The notes beneath the pieces were generated by a model, which had not been told where the DNA came from, did not search any database, and worked only from the letters and a program-made list of their open reading frames with translations. DNA of 64,000 bases from Opitutales bacterium (lineage in GTDB: Bacteria; Verrucomicrobiota; Verrucomicrobiia; Opitutales; UBA953): NCBI GenBank assembly GCA_017440935.1, contig JAFSAO010000010.1, positions 62,001 to 126,000 of the forward strand, given 5' to 3'. This document shows positions 25,216-34,656 of the stretch, in pieces. The translations under genes were made by a program, and so were the position numbers. Position 1 is the first letter of the stretch. Every line of letters starts with the position of its first letter.

Positions 25216-27405
25216 TTAGCGCACGAAAAGAAGTTCCCGATACTTCGGAAGCGGCCACATTTCGTTGTCCACGATGAGTTCGAGTTTGTCGATATGGTAG
25301 CGGATCGTGTCGAAGCACGGCAAAACGGTATCGTGATAAGCGATCGCCTTTTTGCGGGAATCCTCAATGCGGTTTGCTTTTTTGCGCGCCTCCGTCATTT
25401 TGTCGACGTTGGCTTTAACGGCGCCGACGTGCTCCGCGACGGCTTCGATAAGGCGCAATTCCTCTTCGGCGAGCTTTTCAAACTTATCCTGCGGGAACAC
25501 GGTTTTAAGTTTTGCTACGCTGTCGAGAAGTTGCGACTGGTAGCGCAACCCGACGGGAATGATGTGGTTGAGCGAAAGATCGCCGAGAACGCGCGCCTCA
25601 ATCTGGATTTTTTTGGTGTAAACCTCCCATTTCACTTCGTTGCGGGAATGGAGTTCCTTCTCGGAGTGAATGTTGCCGTTGGCAAAAACCTTGATGGATT
25701 GCGGCGACGTGTAGCAATCGTAAATCACGGGAACGCTCGTTTCGCAGTCGAGCCCGCGGCGCGCCGCTTCTTCCCGCCATTCGTTGGAATAACCGTTCCC
25801 GTCGAAGCGGATCGGCTTGGATTCCTTGATGTATTTTTTGACGATGGTGAAAAGCGCTTCCTTCTTGGAATGACCTTGCGCGATGAGTTCGTCGACTTCC
25901 GCCTTGAACTCGACAAGCTGATACGCGAGCGCGGCGTTCATCGCCGTCATTGCCGACGCGCAATTTGCGGAAGAACCGACGGCGCGGAACTCAAACCGAT
26001 TTCCCGTAAACGCAAACGGCGAGGTGCGGTTGCGGTCGGTGTTGTCGACGAGAATTTCCGGAATTTGCCCGACGCCAAGCGAAAAACGCTTCTTGCTGTC
26101 CATTTTGATCGCGTCGTCAAGCGAGGCTTTTTCAAACTTATCGAGAATAGACGAAATCTGCGCGCCGAGGAACGACGACATAATCGCGGGCGGTGCCTCG
26201 TTCGCGCCGAGGCGATGCGCGTTAGTCGCGGTCGAAATCGACGCTTTGATCATGCCGTTGTTTTTGTAAAGCGCCATCAGCACATTCGCAACAAACGTAA
26301 TGAAGCGGAAATTTTCCGCCTGATTTTTTCCCGGGGAAAACAGATTGATTCCCGTGTTCGTGCTGATGGACCAATTATTGTGTTTGCCGGAACCGTTGAT
26401 GCCTTTGAAGGGTTTTTCATGCATCAAAACGCGGAAACTGTAGCGGCGAGCGACTTCGCGCATCAGCGCCATGATGAGCAAATTGTGGTCGACGGCAAGG
26501 TTGCATTCCTCGTAAATCGGCGCGAGCTCGAATTGATTCGGCGCAACTTCGTTGTGGCGCGTCTTCACGGGAATGCCGAGCTTCCACGCTTCATACTCGA
26601 GCTCTTTCATAAACGCGAGCACGCGACGCGGGATCGCGCCGAAGTAGTGGTCTTCGAGCTGCTGATTTTTCGCGGATTCGTGCCCCATGAGCGTGCGTCC
26701 GGTCAAAACAACGTCCGGGCGCGCGTTGTAAAGTTCTTCGTCGATGAGAAAATATTCCTGTTCCCAGCCGAGCGACGTGGAAACGTGTTTTACGTCGGGA
26801 TTGAAATATTTGCAAACGGCGGTTGCAGCTTTATCGAGCGCGGCGAGCGACTTGAGTAGCGGCGCTTTGTAGTCGAGCGCTTCGCCCGTGTAGGAAATAA
26901 AAACGGTGGGAATGCAGAGCGTGTCGCCCATGATGAACGCAGGCGACGACGGATCCCACGCAGAGTAGCCACGGGCTTCAAACGTCGAGCGCAAACCGCC
27001 GCTCGGGAACGACGACGCATCCGGTTCCTGCTGTGCAAGGAGTTTTCCGGGAAATTCTTCGATGACTCCGCCCTTCCCGTCATATTCGATAAACGCGTCA
27101 TGCTTTTCCGCGGTCCCGTCCGTGAGCGGGTGAAACCAGTGCGTGTAGTGTGTGGCACCGTTTTCCATTGCCCACATACGCATTGCGGGAGCGATGTGCG
27201 TGGCGAGTTCGCGGGAGATGGGTTCGCCCTGATCCATCGCAGAAGTGATGGAGACAAAGGTCTCTTTCGAGAGATACCTTGCCATGGCTTTTCGGTCGAA
27301 GACTTTGCATCCGTAGTATTCGGAGAGCTTCGCTTCGGGGCGCGTTACGGGAGTGACCTTCCGGTTGGAGGCCGTTTCGACAGCATTTAATCGCAGATTT
27401 GACAT
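25216..27405 (-). CDS. glnN: Glutamine synthetase type III
   Basis: It assimilates ammonium into glutamine using ATP, and is probably the main nitrogen entry point here. The 729 residues match GSIII, which is far longer than GSI or GSII. Visible blocks are EYYGCKVFDRKAMARYL near residue 28 and GATHYTHWFHPLTDG near 85, the GSIII version of the beta-grasp site. STSLGWEQEYFLID near 211, TRHNEVAPNQFELAPIYEE near 281 and KGINGSGKHNNWSI near 337 carry the metal and substrate residues. GSIII is common in Bacteroidota, Verrucomicrobiota and cyanobacteria. No PII gene is adjacent. The 162-bp upstream spacer has no promoter I can identify. Confidence 0.96.
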   Translation of the reverse strand: MSNLRLNAVETASNRKVTPVTRPEAKLSEYYGCKVFDRKAMARYLSKETFVSITSAMDQGEPISRELATHIAPAMRMWAMENGATHYTHWFHPLTDGTAEKHDAFIEYDGKGGVIEEFPGKLLAQQEPDASSFPSGGLRSTFEARGYSAWDPSSPAFIMGDTLCIPTVFISYTGEALDYKAPLLKSLAALDKAATAVCKYFNPDVKHVSTSLGWEQEYFLIDEELYNARPDVVLTGRTLMGHESAKNQQLEDHYFGAIPRRVLAFMKELEYEAWKLGIPVKTRHNEVAPNQFELAPIYEECNLAVDHNLLIMALMREVARRYSFRVLMHEKPFKGINGSGKHNNWSISTNTGINLFSPGKNQAENFRFITFVANVLMALYKNNGMIKASISTATNAHRLGANEAPPAIMSSFLGAQISSILDKFEKASLDDAIKMDSKKRFSLGVGQIPEILVDNTDRNRTSPFAFTGNRFEFRAVGSSANCASAMTAMNAALAYQLVEFKAEVDELIAQGHSKKEALFTIVKKYIKESKPIRFDGNGYSNEWREEAARRGLDCETSVPVIYDCYTSPQSIKVFANGNIHSEKELHSRNEVKWEVYTKKIQIEARVLGDLSLNHIIPVGLRYQSQLLDSVAKLKTVFPQDKFEKLAEEELRLIEAVAEHVGAVKANVDKMTEARKKANRIEDSRKKAIAYHDTVLPCFDTIRYHIDKLELIVDNEMWPLPKYRELLFVR

Positions 27406-27567
27406 TGTTTTTGTTTTTATGGTCCGCGAAGTCCAGGCTCGATCGGCAAAAACCCCGCAAATCCGTTAAAACGGAGGAGATTTTCCCGCATTTTCGCGTT
27501 CCCGTAAACAAAAATGTAATGCGGGTGCCGACTTCGCAGACACCTGCATTCTCTCCTGCCGCCGAAC

Positions 27568-28521
27568 TTAAATCGTCCGAAAACCGCCGTGAGTGCGCCG
27601 CGGATCAAGATGATGCGGGTGCAGAGTATCTTCGGCATCCTTACGCGTCGGGAATTTTTCCGTCGAAACCATGTCGGACATCACTTCGCGGATAATGTAT
27701 TCGCGCGCGTCTTCCACGGTGTCGAAATAACGGAACAACTCCAAATCCTCGGGACTGATGTAACCGAGCTCGACAAACACATCGAAGTTGATGATTTTTT
27801 CCCAAAATTCCCGCCCGAAAAGCACAATCGGAATTTTCTTCGGCGTTTTGCGTGTTTGAATCAGAGTGAGCATTTCAAACAATTCGTCCATCGTTCCGAA
27901 ACCGCCCGGGAACGCGACCAAGGCGTGCGCGAGGTAAAGGAACCAATATTTCCGGACGAAAAAGTATCGAAATTCAAAGTCCAACTCTGGTGTAATAAAC
28001 GGATTCGGCTTTTGTTCAAACGGCAAATTAATGCCAAGTCCGAGCGATTTTCCGCCCGCTTCATACGCACCGCGATTTGCCGCTTCCATAATGCCGGGAC
28101 CACCGCCCGAACAAATGTAATAGCGATCCGCAGGATTGCTGAAATGTTCTTCGCTCCATTTCGTCAAATCGTATGCGAGTCGGCGCGCCATTTCATAATA
28201 GTGCGAATTGGCAACGTTGCGCTCGGCGGCGGCAATGCGCAACTTGCGCTCCGCTTCGGTCAACGGAAGCTCTTTGACTTTCCGGTGTTCCCGCGCGAGT
28301 GCTTCTTCCGCATCGATTTTCGGAAGCGTGCGCGCCGACCCGAAAAACACGAGCGTTTTACGAATCGAATACGGATAAAGCCGATAATACGGCTCGAGCA
28401 TTTCGCAGTGAACGCGAATGGTGCGCGCCGCCGGGCTATTCAGAAAATCAAGATTTTCGTAAGCCTTAACGTGTTTAAATTGCGGGGTGTGTTCTTCCTT
28501 CGGGGTAATGTTCTCTTCCAT
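27568..28521 (-). CDS. LOG-family protein (TIGR00730-type Rossmann fold)
   Basis: Members of the lysine decarboxylase-like family are often nucleotide 5'-monophosphate phosphoribohydrolases, for example cytokinin-activating LOG enzymes; the bacterial role here is unknown. The 317-residue protein is longer than LOG (~200 aa), with about 100 extra N-terminal residues. It contains YYICSGGGPGIMEAANRGAY near 140 and VAFPGGFGTMDELFEMLTLI near 206, the two family signatures. It is predicted cytosolic. A terminator-like hairpin at 28579 separates it from gpsA upstream on the same strand. Confidence 0.87.
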   Translation of the reverse strand: MEENITPKEEHTPQFKHVKAYENLDFLNSPAARTIRVHCEMLEPYYRLYPYSIRKTLVFFGSARTLPKIDAEEALAREHRKVKELPLTEAERKLRIAAAERNVANSHYYEMARRLAYDLTKWSEEHFSNPADRYYICSGGGPGIMEAANRGAYEAGGKSLGLGINLPFEQKPNPFITPELDFEFRYFFVRKYWFLYLAHALVAFPGGFGTMDELFEMLTLIQTRKTPKKIPIVLFGREFWEKIINFDVFVELGYISPEDLELFRYFDTVEDAREYIIREVMSDMVSTEKFPTRKDAEDTLHPHHLDPRRTHGGFRTI

Positions 28522-28578
28522 GGCTAAATTCTACCCGCGAAATTGCACCCGATGCGAATAAAAAAGGACATCTGGATA

Positions 28579-28610
28579 AAAAAAACGGAGACGAGCCCGC
28601 CTCCGTTTTT
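28579..28610. terminator. Intrinsic terminator after gpsA
   Basis: AAAAAACGGAG and CTCCGTTTTTT arms surround a ten-base loop. It follows gpsA on the minus strand and has A/T tracts on both sides. Confidence 0.85.
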
Positions 28611-28620
28611 TCGTTCGGAA

Positions 28621-29619
28621 TCACTCTTCTTTGAGCGACCGTGTCATCAGCGCACAAACGGAAGAACGCAAATCCACGTTCCCGTAAACGATGTTATAAA
28701 CGCATTTCAGAATCGGAGCGGAAACGCCGGAACGCACTGCCGTTTCGTAAAAATTCTTTGTCGAATAATAGCCCTCGACCACAGCTTTTTGTGCCCGCAT
28801 TTTCGCCAACGCAGACTCCGTTCCCGCGCGTCCGATTTCCAAACCGAATTGGCGGTTGCGCGACCAATCCGCCGTCGCCGTCGCAATCAAATCCCCCATG
28901 CCGCTGAGCCCGCGCACGGTTTCCGCCTTGCCGCCCTCCGCTTCGACGATGCGCCCCATTTCGGCAACGGCGCGTGTCAGCAACGACGCCCGCGCGTTCG
29001 CGCCGAGTTTCATTCCGTCGCAAATCCCCGCCGCAAGCGCGTAAATATTTTTCAGCGCGCCGCAGAGTTCCACTCCGATTAAATCGGTCGAACGGTAAAT
29101 CCGAAAATATTCGTTGCTGAATTTGCGCTGAATTTCCGCCGCAAGTTTTTCGGAAACATCACTCGCAAACGCAACGGCAGCGGGAAACCCGGAAGCGACT
29201 TCGCCGGCATTCGTCGGACCCGAAATCGTTCCGCAGGGCAAATCCGGAAAAACCTGTTTCAAAACCTGTTCAGGGCGCAACAAAGTTTCCGCTTCGAGCC
29301 CTTTGCAAAGCGAAATCACGATTTTCGTCTGCGGAGAAACATCCGCCTTCACACGCTCCGCCGTCGCACGCAATGCTTTCGACGGACACGCAAAAATCAG
29401 CACGTCGCACTCGGTGAGCGCCGGTGCGGGAACGTGCGCCAACTGAATATCCTGCGGGAACTCAAATCCGGGAAGATAGTCGACGTTTTCCCGCGTTCCC
29501 GCGATTTCCAAAGCCTGTTCGATGCGGCGCGGAATCAGCGTAACGCGTTGTCCGCAACGATTGAGATGAATCGCCATTGCCGAGCCCCAAGCTCCCGCGC
29601 CTAAGATTACAACATTCAT
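28621..29619 (-). CDS. gpsA: Glycerol-3-phosphate dehydrogenase [NAD(P)+]
   Basis: It reduces dihydroxyacetone phosphate to sn-glycerol 3-phosphate for phospholipid synthesis. The 332-residue protein starts MNVVILGAGAWGSAMAIHLN with the dinucleotide-binding fold. It has CPSKALRATAERV near 94, ISLCKGLEAETLL near 120, GTISGPTNAGEVASGFP near 147, and the catalytic Lys in VELCGALKNIYALAAGICDG near 202. It ends near MGDLIATATADWSRNRQFG. The Met at 29619 is the family start; upstream in-frame codons lie in an intergenic repeat. Confidence 0.95.
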   Translation of the reverse strand: MNVVILGAGAWGSAMAIHLNRCGQRVTLIPRRIEQALEIAGTRENVDYLPGFEFPQDIQLAHVPAPALTECDVLIFACPSKALRATAERVKADVSPQTKIVISLCKGLEAETLLRPEQVLKQVFPDLPCGTISGPTNAGEVASGFPAAVAFASDVSEKLAAEIQRKFSNEYFRIYRSTDLIGVELCGALKNIYALAAGICDGMKLGANARASLLTRAVAEMGRIVEAEGGKAETVRGLSGMGDLIATATADWSRNRQFGLEIGRAGTESALAKMRAQKAVVEGYYSTKNFYETAVRSGVSAPILKCVYNIVYGNVDLRSSVCALMTRSLKEE

Positions 29620-29638
29620 GCTAAATTTTCTTTCTTTG

Positions 29639-29742
29639 AAACCACAAATGAACACAAATTCACACAAATTTTCCCTTCGCAGAAATAATGTGTTTTTACG
29701 GCAAAATTAATTTGTGTTCATTCGTGTTTATTCGTGGTTCCT
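29639..29742. repeat. Imperfect inverted repeat of ACCACAAATGAACACAAATT type
   Basis: The left arm ACCACAAATGAACACAAATT (29641-29660) is complementary, with a few mismatches, to AATTTGTGTTCATTCGTG on the right. It fills the spacer between panB and gpsA. A single arm of the same word (AACACAAATGAACACGAATT) lies at the end of cca (61895-61914). Confidence 0.7.
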
Positions 29743-29744
29743 GT

Positions 29745-30509
29745 TTATTGTTTTTCTCGAACCGCTTTTCCGTACTCGGAAATGGCGGCGACCGCCTGCG
29801 TGCCGAGATCGGCGTAAACTTTTGCGAAAGACGGTTTTTTCGGGGAAAGCCCGAGAATATCGTGCATCACGATGATTTGCCCGTCACAGGCTTTTCCCGA
29901 GCCGATTCCGATGGTCGGAATCGCAACGCTTTTCGTAATTTCTTCAGCGAGCTCCGGCACCATCATTTCGAGCAAAAGCGCAAACGCTCCCGCCTGCTCG
30001 TGCGCTTTCGCGGCGGCGAGAAGCTCAGCGTATTCCGCATCGGTTTTGCCGAATTTCCGATATCCGCCTTCCTGATACACGTTTTGAGACTGCAAACCGA
30101 TGTGCGCCCAGACGGGAACGCCCGCCGCCGTAAGCCGCGCAATCGTCGGAGCCATTTCCGCTCCGCCCTCGATTTTTACGGCTTCCGCGCCGCATTCCTG
30201 CATAAGGCGCATACAGATTTTGAGAAGTTCGGAAAATTCGCCGTGAGCCACACCGAACGGAATATCGGCGGCGACGAGCGCTGCCGGGTGCGTGCGCGCA
30301 ACTGCCGCCGTGTGGTGCGCCATCATGTCGACCGTCACGGGAACGGTGCTATCGAACCCGAGCACGACGTTTCCGACGGAATCGCCGATAAGAATTACGT
30401 CCACGTCAGCGGCGGACGCGAGCCTCGCCGTCACGGCATCGTAAGACGTAATGCAAACGATTTGCGAATTTCCTTTCGCTTGGCGAAGTGTTTTGGTCGT
30501 TCGTTTCAT
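29745..30509 (-). CDS. panB: 3-methyl-2-oxobutanoate hydroxymethyltransferase
   Basis: It makes ketopantoate from 2-oxoisovalerate and methylene-tetrahydrofolate, in pantothenate and CoA synthesis. The 254-residue (beta/alpha)8 barrel shows VCITSYDAVTARLASAADV near residue 18, LIGDSVGNVVLGFDST near 40 and ADIPFGVAHGEF near 82. AVKIEGGAEMAPTI near 110, WAHIGLQSQNVYQEGGYR near 134 and IPTIGIGSGKACDGQIIVMHD near 197 follow. The other pan genes are not in the window. The start at 30509 gives the usual RTTKTLRQAKG N-terminus. Confidence 0.95.
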   Translation of the reverse strand: MKRTTKTLRQAKGNSQIVCITSYDAVTARLASAADVDVILIGDSVGNVVLGFDSTVPVTVDMMAHHTAAVARTHPAALVAADIPFGVAHGEFSELLKICMRLMQECGAEAVKIEGGAEMAPTIARLTAAGVPVWAHIGLQSQNVYQEGGYRKFGKTDAEYAELLAAAKAHEQAGAFALLLEMMVPELAEEITKSVAIPTIGIGSGKACDGQIIVMHDILGLSPKKPSFAKVYADLGTQAVAAISEYGKAVREKQ

Positions 30510-30549
30510 GGGTTAAAATCGGGAAAAGTCTTCCGCAATTATGTTCCGA

Positions 30550-30680
30550 TTTGCCTCCGCGGCAAACGTAAAAGCTCCAAGTCCAAAGCATCAAATATCG
30601 GGCACTCACTTCAAAATTTTTGCCGAACGGCAAAAATCTTAGCTCTTTGCCTGATACCTGATTCCCGATGCCTTGAATCT
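30550..30680. repeat. Intergenic palindromes with TTTTTGCC/GGCAAAAA core
   Basis: A small hairpin TTTGCC/GGCAAA (30550-30566) is followed by a larger one with core ATTTTTGCC-GAAC-GGCAAAAAT (30616-30637). Its arms are low-complexity words such as GCATCAAATATCGGGC and GCCTGATACCTGATTCCCG. It shares CACTTCAAA(A/G)ATTTT with the repeat at 31425. Confidence 0.7.
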
Positions 30681-31379
30681 TCAATCTTCCTCTTCCGGAG
30701 AAGGCGGAGGGAAATCCCAAAGCGTTTTTCCGAGTTGGAACATATTGCCGAAAATCAGATCGGGATCCGGCAACGCGGGCAAAAGCGTTTCCGGCATATG
30801 CGTTCCCGTGGCGACGCACGCCACCGTCACTCCGACCGCTCCCGCCGCCTGAATGTCAAACGGAGAATCCCCGACCATCAGCGTTTCCGTCGGATCCGCA
30901 CCGAGCGCGTCCAAAACCGCTTCCGAAAACTCGCGTTGCGGCTTGCGCCACGGCATTTTTTCCGTTCCCGTCCCGAACGCGGCATCGACGAGTTCCGCCA
31001 AGCCGAGATGCGCGAGCAACGCCACCGTCGCATCATAATCCTTATTCGTGAAAACGACCGTGCGAATTCCGCGTTCCCGCAAATGCCGCAAAATCCACTT
31101 CACGCCGGGCAAAACAAACGCGCCCTCATACATCACTTCGGGAAAATGTTCGCGGAAACGTCGAATGCCTTCCGGCGCAAGCTCGTCTCCGATCAGCCGC
31201 GACATCGTCAACGAAATCGAGCCGCCGACCGCCGCGCGAATCGCCGCCAAGCTCTGCGGGACAAGCCCGAGCGATTTGGCAACATCGCTGTAACAGCGGT
31301 GAATTGCCGTAAAATTGTCAATCAGCGTGCCGTCGAGGTCAAACAGCACCGTCCGGATTTTTTGAGTATCAAAAGCCAT
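30681..31379 (-). CDS. HAD-family phosphatase, phosphoglycolate-phosphatase-like
   Basis: A 232-residue HAD subfamily IA hydrolase, probably acting on a small phosphorylated metabolite. Motif I is VLFDLDGTLIDNF near residue 12 (nucleophile Asp). Motif II is VVFTNKDYDATV near 108, and motif III/IV is LMVGDSPFDIQAAGAVG near 165. The cap domain is helical (about residues 20-85). It resembles Gph, but the substrate is not settled. The Met at 31379 (MAFDTQK) is preferred over one 18 bases upstream. It sits between two copies of the GCAAAA-core intergenic repeat. Confidence 0.85.
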   Translation of the reverse strand: MAFDTQKIRTVLFDLDGTLIDNFTAIHRCYSDVAKSLGLVPQSLAAIRAAVGGSISLTMSRLIGDELAPEGIRRFREHFPEVMYEGAFVLPGVKWILRHLRERGIRTVVFTNKDYDATVALLAHLGLAELVDAAFGTGTEKMPWRKPQREFSEAVLDALGADPTETLMVGDSPFDIQAAGAVGVTVACVATGTHMPETLLPALPDPDLIFGNMFQLGKTLWDFPPPSPEEED

Positions 31380-31424
31380 TTTTTCAGAGAAAATCAAAAT
31401 CCAAAGATGCGCAAAGTTGAACGT

Positions 31425-31535
31425 TGTGAACTCTACGCATCAAGCATCAGGCATCAAGTGCTCACTTCAAAGATTTTGCCTTTGGCAAAATTCTTAACAC
31501 TTTGGCTTAAAGCTCAACGCTGATGCTTGGCGCTT
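31425..31535. repeat. Intergenic palindrome with ATTTTGCC-TTT-GGCAAAAT core
   Basis: The core hairpin is 31473-31491. The flanks carry GCATCAAGCATCAGGCATC on the left and loosely complementary TGATGCTTGGCGC on the right. It belongs to the same family as 30550-30680 and lies at the 3' end of the GH84 gene. Confidence 0.7.
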
Positions 31536-31541
31536 CCAAAT

Positions 31542-34031
31542 TTATTTCCAGAGGATTTCGAAAACTTCCACGTGCCCGGCTTTTTCCGGTTTCACGGTAA
31601 CCTTAACTTTTCCGCCTTCCTTGGATACGGTAACGCACTTCGGCGCATCCGAAAGCACAACCGCATCTTTCGCGGGACCGGGACTGACGAAAGTTTCCGT
31701 CTTGTTCTCAATCGTGTAATACGAAGTCGGGTCGTTGTCGAAGATCGCTGCGCGGGAGTTGACCTTCGCGTCCTCGGGAACGTCAAATTTAAATTCTTTC
31801 AGCTTGATGCTAAACGACTTGTTTGAAGTGTTGACGTAGCGGAAGAACCGAATTTTTTTCGCCGGATCCAAGTCCACAAAAAGCTCGTCTCCCTTATTGT
31901 TTTTTCCTTTGAAATCAAAGCGTTTCCACGTTACGCCATCCGTCGAAAGTTCCAGCGCGCCGTTTTTCGCCGCATCTTTATTTTCTAAAATTACGTGAAC
32001 GTAATCCCCGTAAACGCCTTCGGGAAGTCCGATTCCGACATACTGTTTCGGCGCGAGCGTGATCGGCTCAAACTTGCGGATGCGAACGTATTTTCCCTCG
32101 CGCGCGGGGATGTCTTTCTTCATTTGAGCGACATCGGAAATCACCTTATACGGCGCATCTTCGTCGTTTGCGGGAGCGGAGGTTTTCACGCCGATTTGCT
32201 TGCAGTATTTCGCCCATTCGTCGCGGAAAACCTTCGTCAAAAACGGAGCCACGACACGGGCGGCAACGCGGCTCGGATTGCGGTGCGGGGCCCCGATTTT
32301 GTCGGCGTGCGCCGCCTGTGCTTCCATCGTGCGTTCCCGCGAGGCGTAGTATTTCGCAGCACGCTCGGCGTAAGCCTTGCGCTTTTTTACGTCTTTCGTC
32401 ATGACAAATTTGACGACGGAGTCGCCGAATTTTCCGGTTTCGCCGAGCGTGCGCACCCAAAATTCGATTTCTTCCCACAATTCGGGATTATCTGCAGGAA
32501 CGAGCGAAATCAGCTCCTTGCTCGCGCCGCGCATTTCCTTGAACTCGGCGATCATCTTTTTCGCCGTTGCCGCAGAAAATTTCCCTTTTTCGTATTCCGC
32601 CGTTGCCTTATCAATAACGGGCTTGAACTCGACGGATTCTTCGCGGCGGTAACCGTGACCGTTCGGTCCCTGGTCGGAACTGTGATTTGCGAGCGTTTGC
32701 ATCGCGTCCGCATATTTCGGAAACAGCGTTTTAATTCCGTATTTCCACGACGGAACAGAGTCAAATGCATCCACGTTCCAGCAATAGTCTCCGACACCGA
32801 AAAGCGCGATTTTCGACGCTTCCGGCTTATCCATCGGATTGGAAACGAAACCCGAATACTTGTCGCGGTTTTCCTTCGCCAAACCGTAAGTGCGACCGAG
32901 CAAAAGCGAACTCGCGCAGTAATCGACGACCGGCCAATTCCACCAAATATACGGCTCGCGCTTGATGCGCTTGGAAATCCAGTCCACCGTGCCTTCCGTA
33001 ATGTCCGTGCAAACGGAATCGCCTGTCCACATCACGCGAATGCTCGGGTGAAGCCGATTGCCGAGGATATCGAGATAATCTCCGCCGGACCAGCCGCGAT
33101 TGTATTGACTCGGGCACATCACAAGCGGCGTAACATCGTTTTTCTTAGAGAGAAAATGTTCGACGACGTAGTTGCAGACGTCCGATTGAAGTTCCGCATT
33201 GTGCGTAAAAATATCGTCAAAAAACACACCGAAAGAACGCACTCCGAGATCATACATAATCTCGAACTTTTCGACGAGTTTACGCATATTTTCCTGCGCG
33301 TTCGCCGGATTCGTGATAATGCTTCCGACGTGCGCCGCCCAAACGAAGTCGACATGATTGTCGTGCGCCGCCTGAATCTGTTTCTTCAGAAGCTCCGCCG
33401 TTTCTTTCGGATACGGTTCCCACCAACGCGCGTGGTGATAAGGATCGTCTTTCGGTCCGTAAATGTAGGTATTGATTTTGTATTTCCCGTAAAAATCAAA
33501 CTGGCGAAGGCGCGCATCCGGAGTCCACGGACGCCCGTAGTAGCCTTCCACGCTCCCGCGATGCGCCACATCCGGCCAGTCCGCAATATCGCAAACCGCA
33601 ATTTTCCCGTCTGCTTCAATCATGCGTGCGAGCGTTTGCGCCGCATAAAATACGCCGGCATCGTCTTTTGCAAAAATTTCGATTTTTGCGGGCGTAACCT
33701 TCAAAACGTAGGCTTCGGGAACGTTTTTTGCATTGCGTTTTGCCAATTCGCGTTCGACCTTTGTCCCGTCCTTTTCGACGACAATCGGAATCGTTCCCGT
33801 AGCTCGGATCTTTTTCGCTTTCAAAGTGCGCGGGAGAACTTTTTTCAGCTCAGGATTTTTGGAAATGGAACTCGCCGCCAACTTGCCCGCATCAACGCCG
33901 GCGCCGCCGGAAATTTTATAGATGTGCGGTTTCGGATATACGTCCGTCGCCGGCGATCCCGCGTAAACGCACGGGAACACGAATAGGGACACAGCGATCG
34001 GCAGCAGGGCTCGTTTGGAAAAGGGGTTCAT
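31542..34031 (-). CDS. Secreted GH84 beta-N-acetylglucosaminidase
   Basis: It probably removes beta-linked N-acetylglucosamine from host glycoproteins by substrate-assisted catalysis. The 829-residue protein has a signal peptide (MNPFSKRALLPIAVSLFVFP) and an N-terminal GH20b-like domain. The catalytic barrel begins HRGSVEGYYGRPWTPD near 157. The catalytic Asp pair is in FGVFFDDIF (272-273). The C-terminal ~200 residues form a beta domain resembling a carbohydrate-binding module (EDAKVNSRAAIFDNDPTSYY). Start 34031 is chosen because the signal peptide begins there. With the GH95 and M60 enzymes it suggests mucin foraging. Confidence 0.93.
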   Translation of the reverse strand: MNPFSKRALLPIAVSLFVFPCVYAGSPATDVYPKPHIYKISGGAGVDAGKLAASSISKNPELKKVLPRTLKAKKIRATGTIPIVVEKDGTKVERELAKRNAKNVPEAYVLKVTPAKIEIFAKDDAGVFYAAQTLARMIEADGKIAVCDIADWPDVAHRGSVEGYYGRPWTPDARLRQFDFYGKYKINTYIYGPKDDPYHHARWWEPYPKETAELLKKQIQAAHDNHVDFVWAAHVGSIITNPANAQENMRKLVEKFEIMYDLGVRSFGVFFDDIFTHNAELQSDVCNYVVEHFLSKKNDVTPLVMCPSQYNRGWSGGDYLDILGNRLHPSIRVMWTGDSVCTDITEGTVDWISKRIKREPYIWWNWPVVDYCASSLLLGRTYGLAKENRDKYSGFVSNPMDKPEASKIALFGVGDYCWNVDAFDSVPSWKYGIKTLFPKYADAMQTLANHSSDQGPNGHGYRREESVEFKPVIDKATAEYEKGKFSAATAKKMIAEFKEMRGASKELISLVPADNPELWEEIEFWVRTLGETGKFGDSVVKFVMTKDVKKRKAYAERAAKYYASRERTMEAQAAHADKIGAPHRNPSRVAARVVAPFLTKVFRDEWAKYCKQIGVKTSAPANDEDAPYKVISDVAQMKKDIPAREGKYVRIRKFEPITLAPKQYVGIGLPEGVYGDYVHVILENKDAAKNGALELSTDGVTWKRFDFKGKNNKGDELFVDLDPAKKIRFFRYVNTSNKSFSIKLKEFKFDVPEDAKVNSRAAIFDNDPTSYYTIENKTETFVSPGPAKDAVVLSDAPKCVTVSKEGGKVKVTVKPEKAGHVEVFEILWK

Positions 34032-34184
34032 ATATTTTGCGACGGTAGCACGCACTCAAATCGTGTGCAAGTTATTTTCATGGAGACAAAAACAGACCCT
34101 TTCCCGCGAAAATAATGTTGTCTAATCTCTGCGAAAACGCAGAATGGGAGTCCTAGTTTAAACTTAAACAAAACTACACTTATC

Positions 34185-34604
34185 ATGTTCAAAAAATCCA
34201 AAATCGCACTCGCGTCCATGGCTGTTGCTACGGCCCTCATGCTTTCCGGTTGCTTCTCCGGAAACCCGAACAACCCGGATCAGAACTTCGCCGCGCTGAA
34301 GCGTTGGAACAAGTTCAACAACTCCTGGCAGATGGCGGACTCCGCAGAAGCCAACAAGTGGATCAACGCGATCCTCGGCACGATCCCCTGCGGTATCGTT
34401 TACGGGCTCTGCGCGTGGGGTGACATCCTCATCTTCAACACGATGGGCTTCTGGACGGGCGACAATCCGTTTGCTTCCACGACTTACGTCGACGAAAACG
34501 GTGTTGAATTCCGCGTCGCTCAAACGAGCGAAAGCACGATCGAAGTGACGGAAGTCGCGACGAACGAAACGAAGGAATTCTCCTTCATCGTCGCTGCAAA
34601 ATAA
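34185..34604 (+). CDS. Small DUF3332-like lipoprotein
   Basis: A 139-residue secreted lipoprotein: signal peptide with lipobox LMLSGC ending at Cys23. The mature part contains NFAALKRWNKFNNSWQMADS and a hydrophobic, glycine-containing stretch (AILGTIPCGIVYGLCAWGDI, about 61-80). A beta-rich tail ends in ETKEFSFIV. This layout fits the DUF3332 family, whose function is unknown. Codon use looks biased towards common codons, suggesting strong expression. There are no octamers inside the gene, but a perfect octamer-pair terminator follows 20 bases after its stop. The 153-bp upstream spacer holds a small CTCTGCG/CGCAGA hairpin. Confidence 0.72.
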   Translation: MFKKSKIALASMAVATALMLSGCFSGNPNNPDQNFAALKRWNKFNNSWQMADSAEANKWINAILGTIPCGIVYGLCAWGDILIFNTMGFWTGDNPFASTTYVDENGVEFRVAQTSESTIEVTEVATNETKEFSFIVAAK

Positions 34605-34624
34605 TTTTTCTCCTTTCGCAAACA

Positions 34625-34656
34625 CAAACGGCGTTCCCGCACGGGAACGCCGTTTG
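34625..34656. terminator. Perfect octamer-pair palindrome after the lipoprotein gene
   Basis: CAAACGGCGTTCCCG and CGGGAACGCCGTTTG are perfect 15-bp arms separated by only two bases. This is the tightest of the octamer pairs. It may act as a terminator, although the T tract is short. Confidence 0.8.

Noticed and set aside
31995-33986. Long plus-strand open frame opposite the GH84 gene
   Set aside because: The GH84 frame has a signal peptide and conserved catalytic residues; the opposite frame is Arg/Phe-rich shadow sequence.
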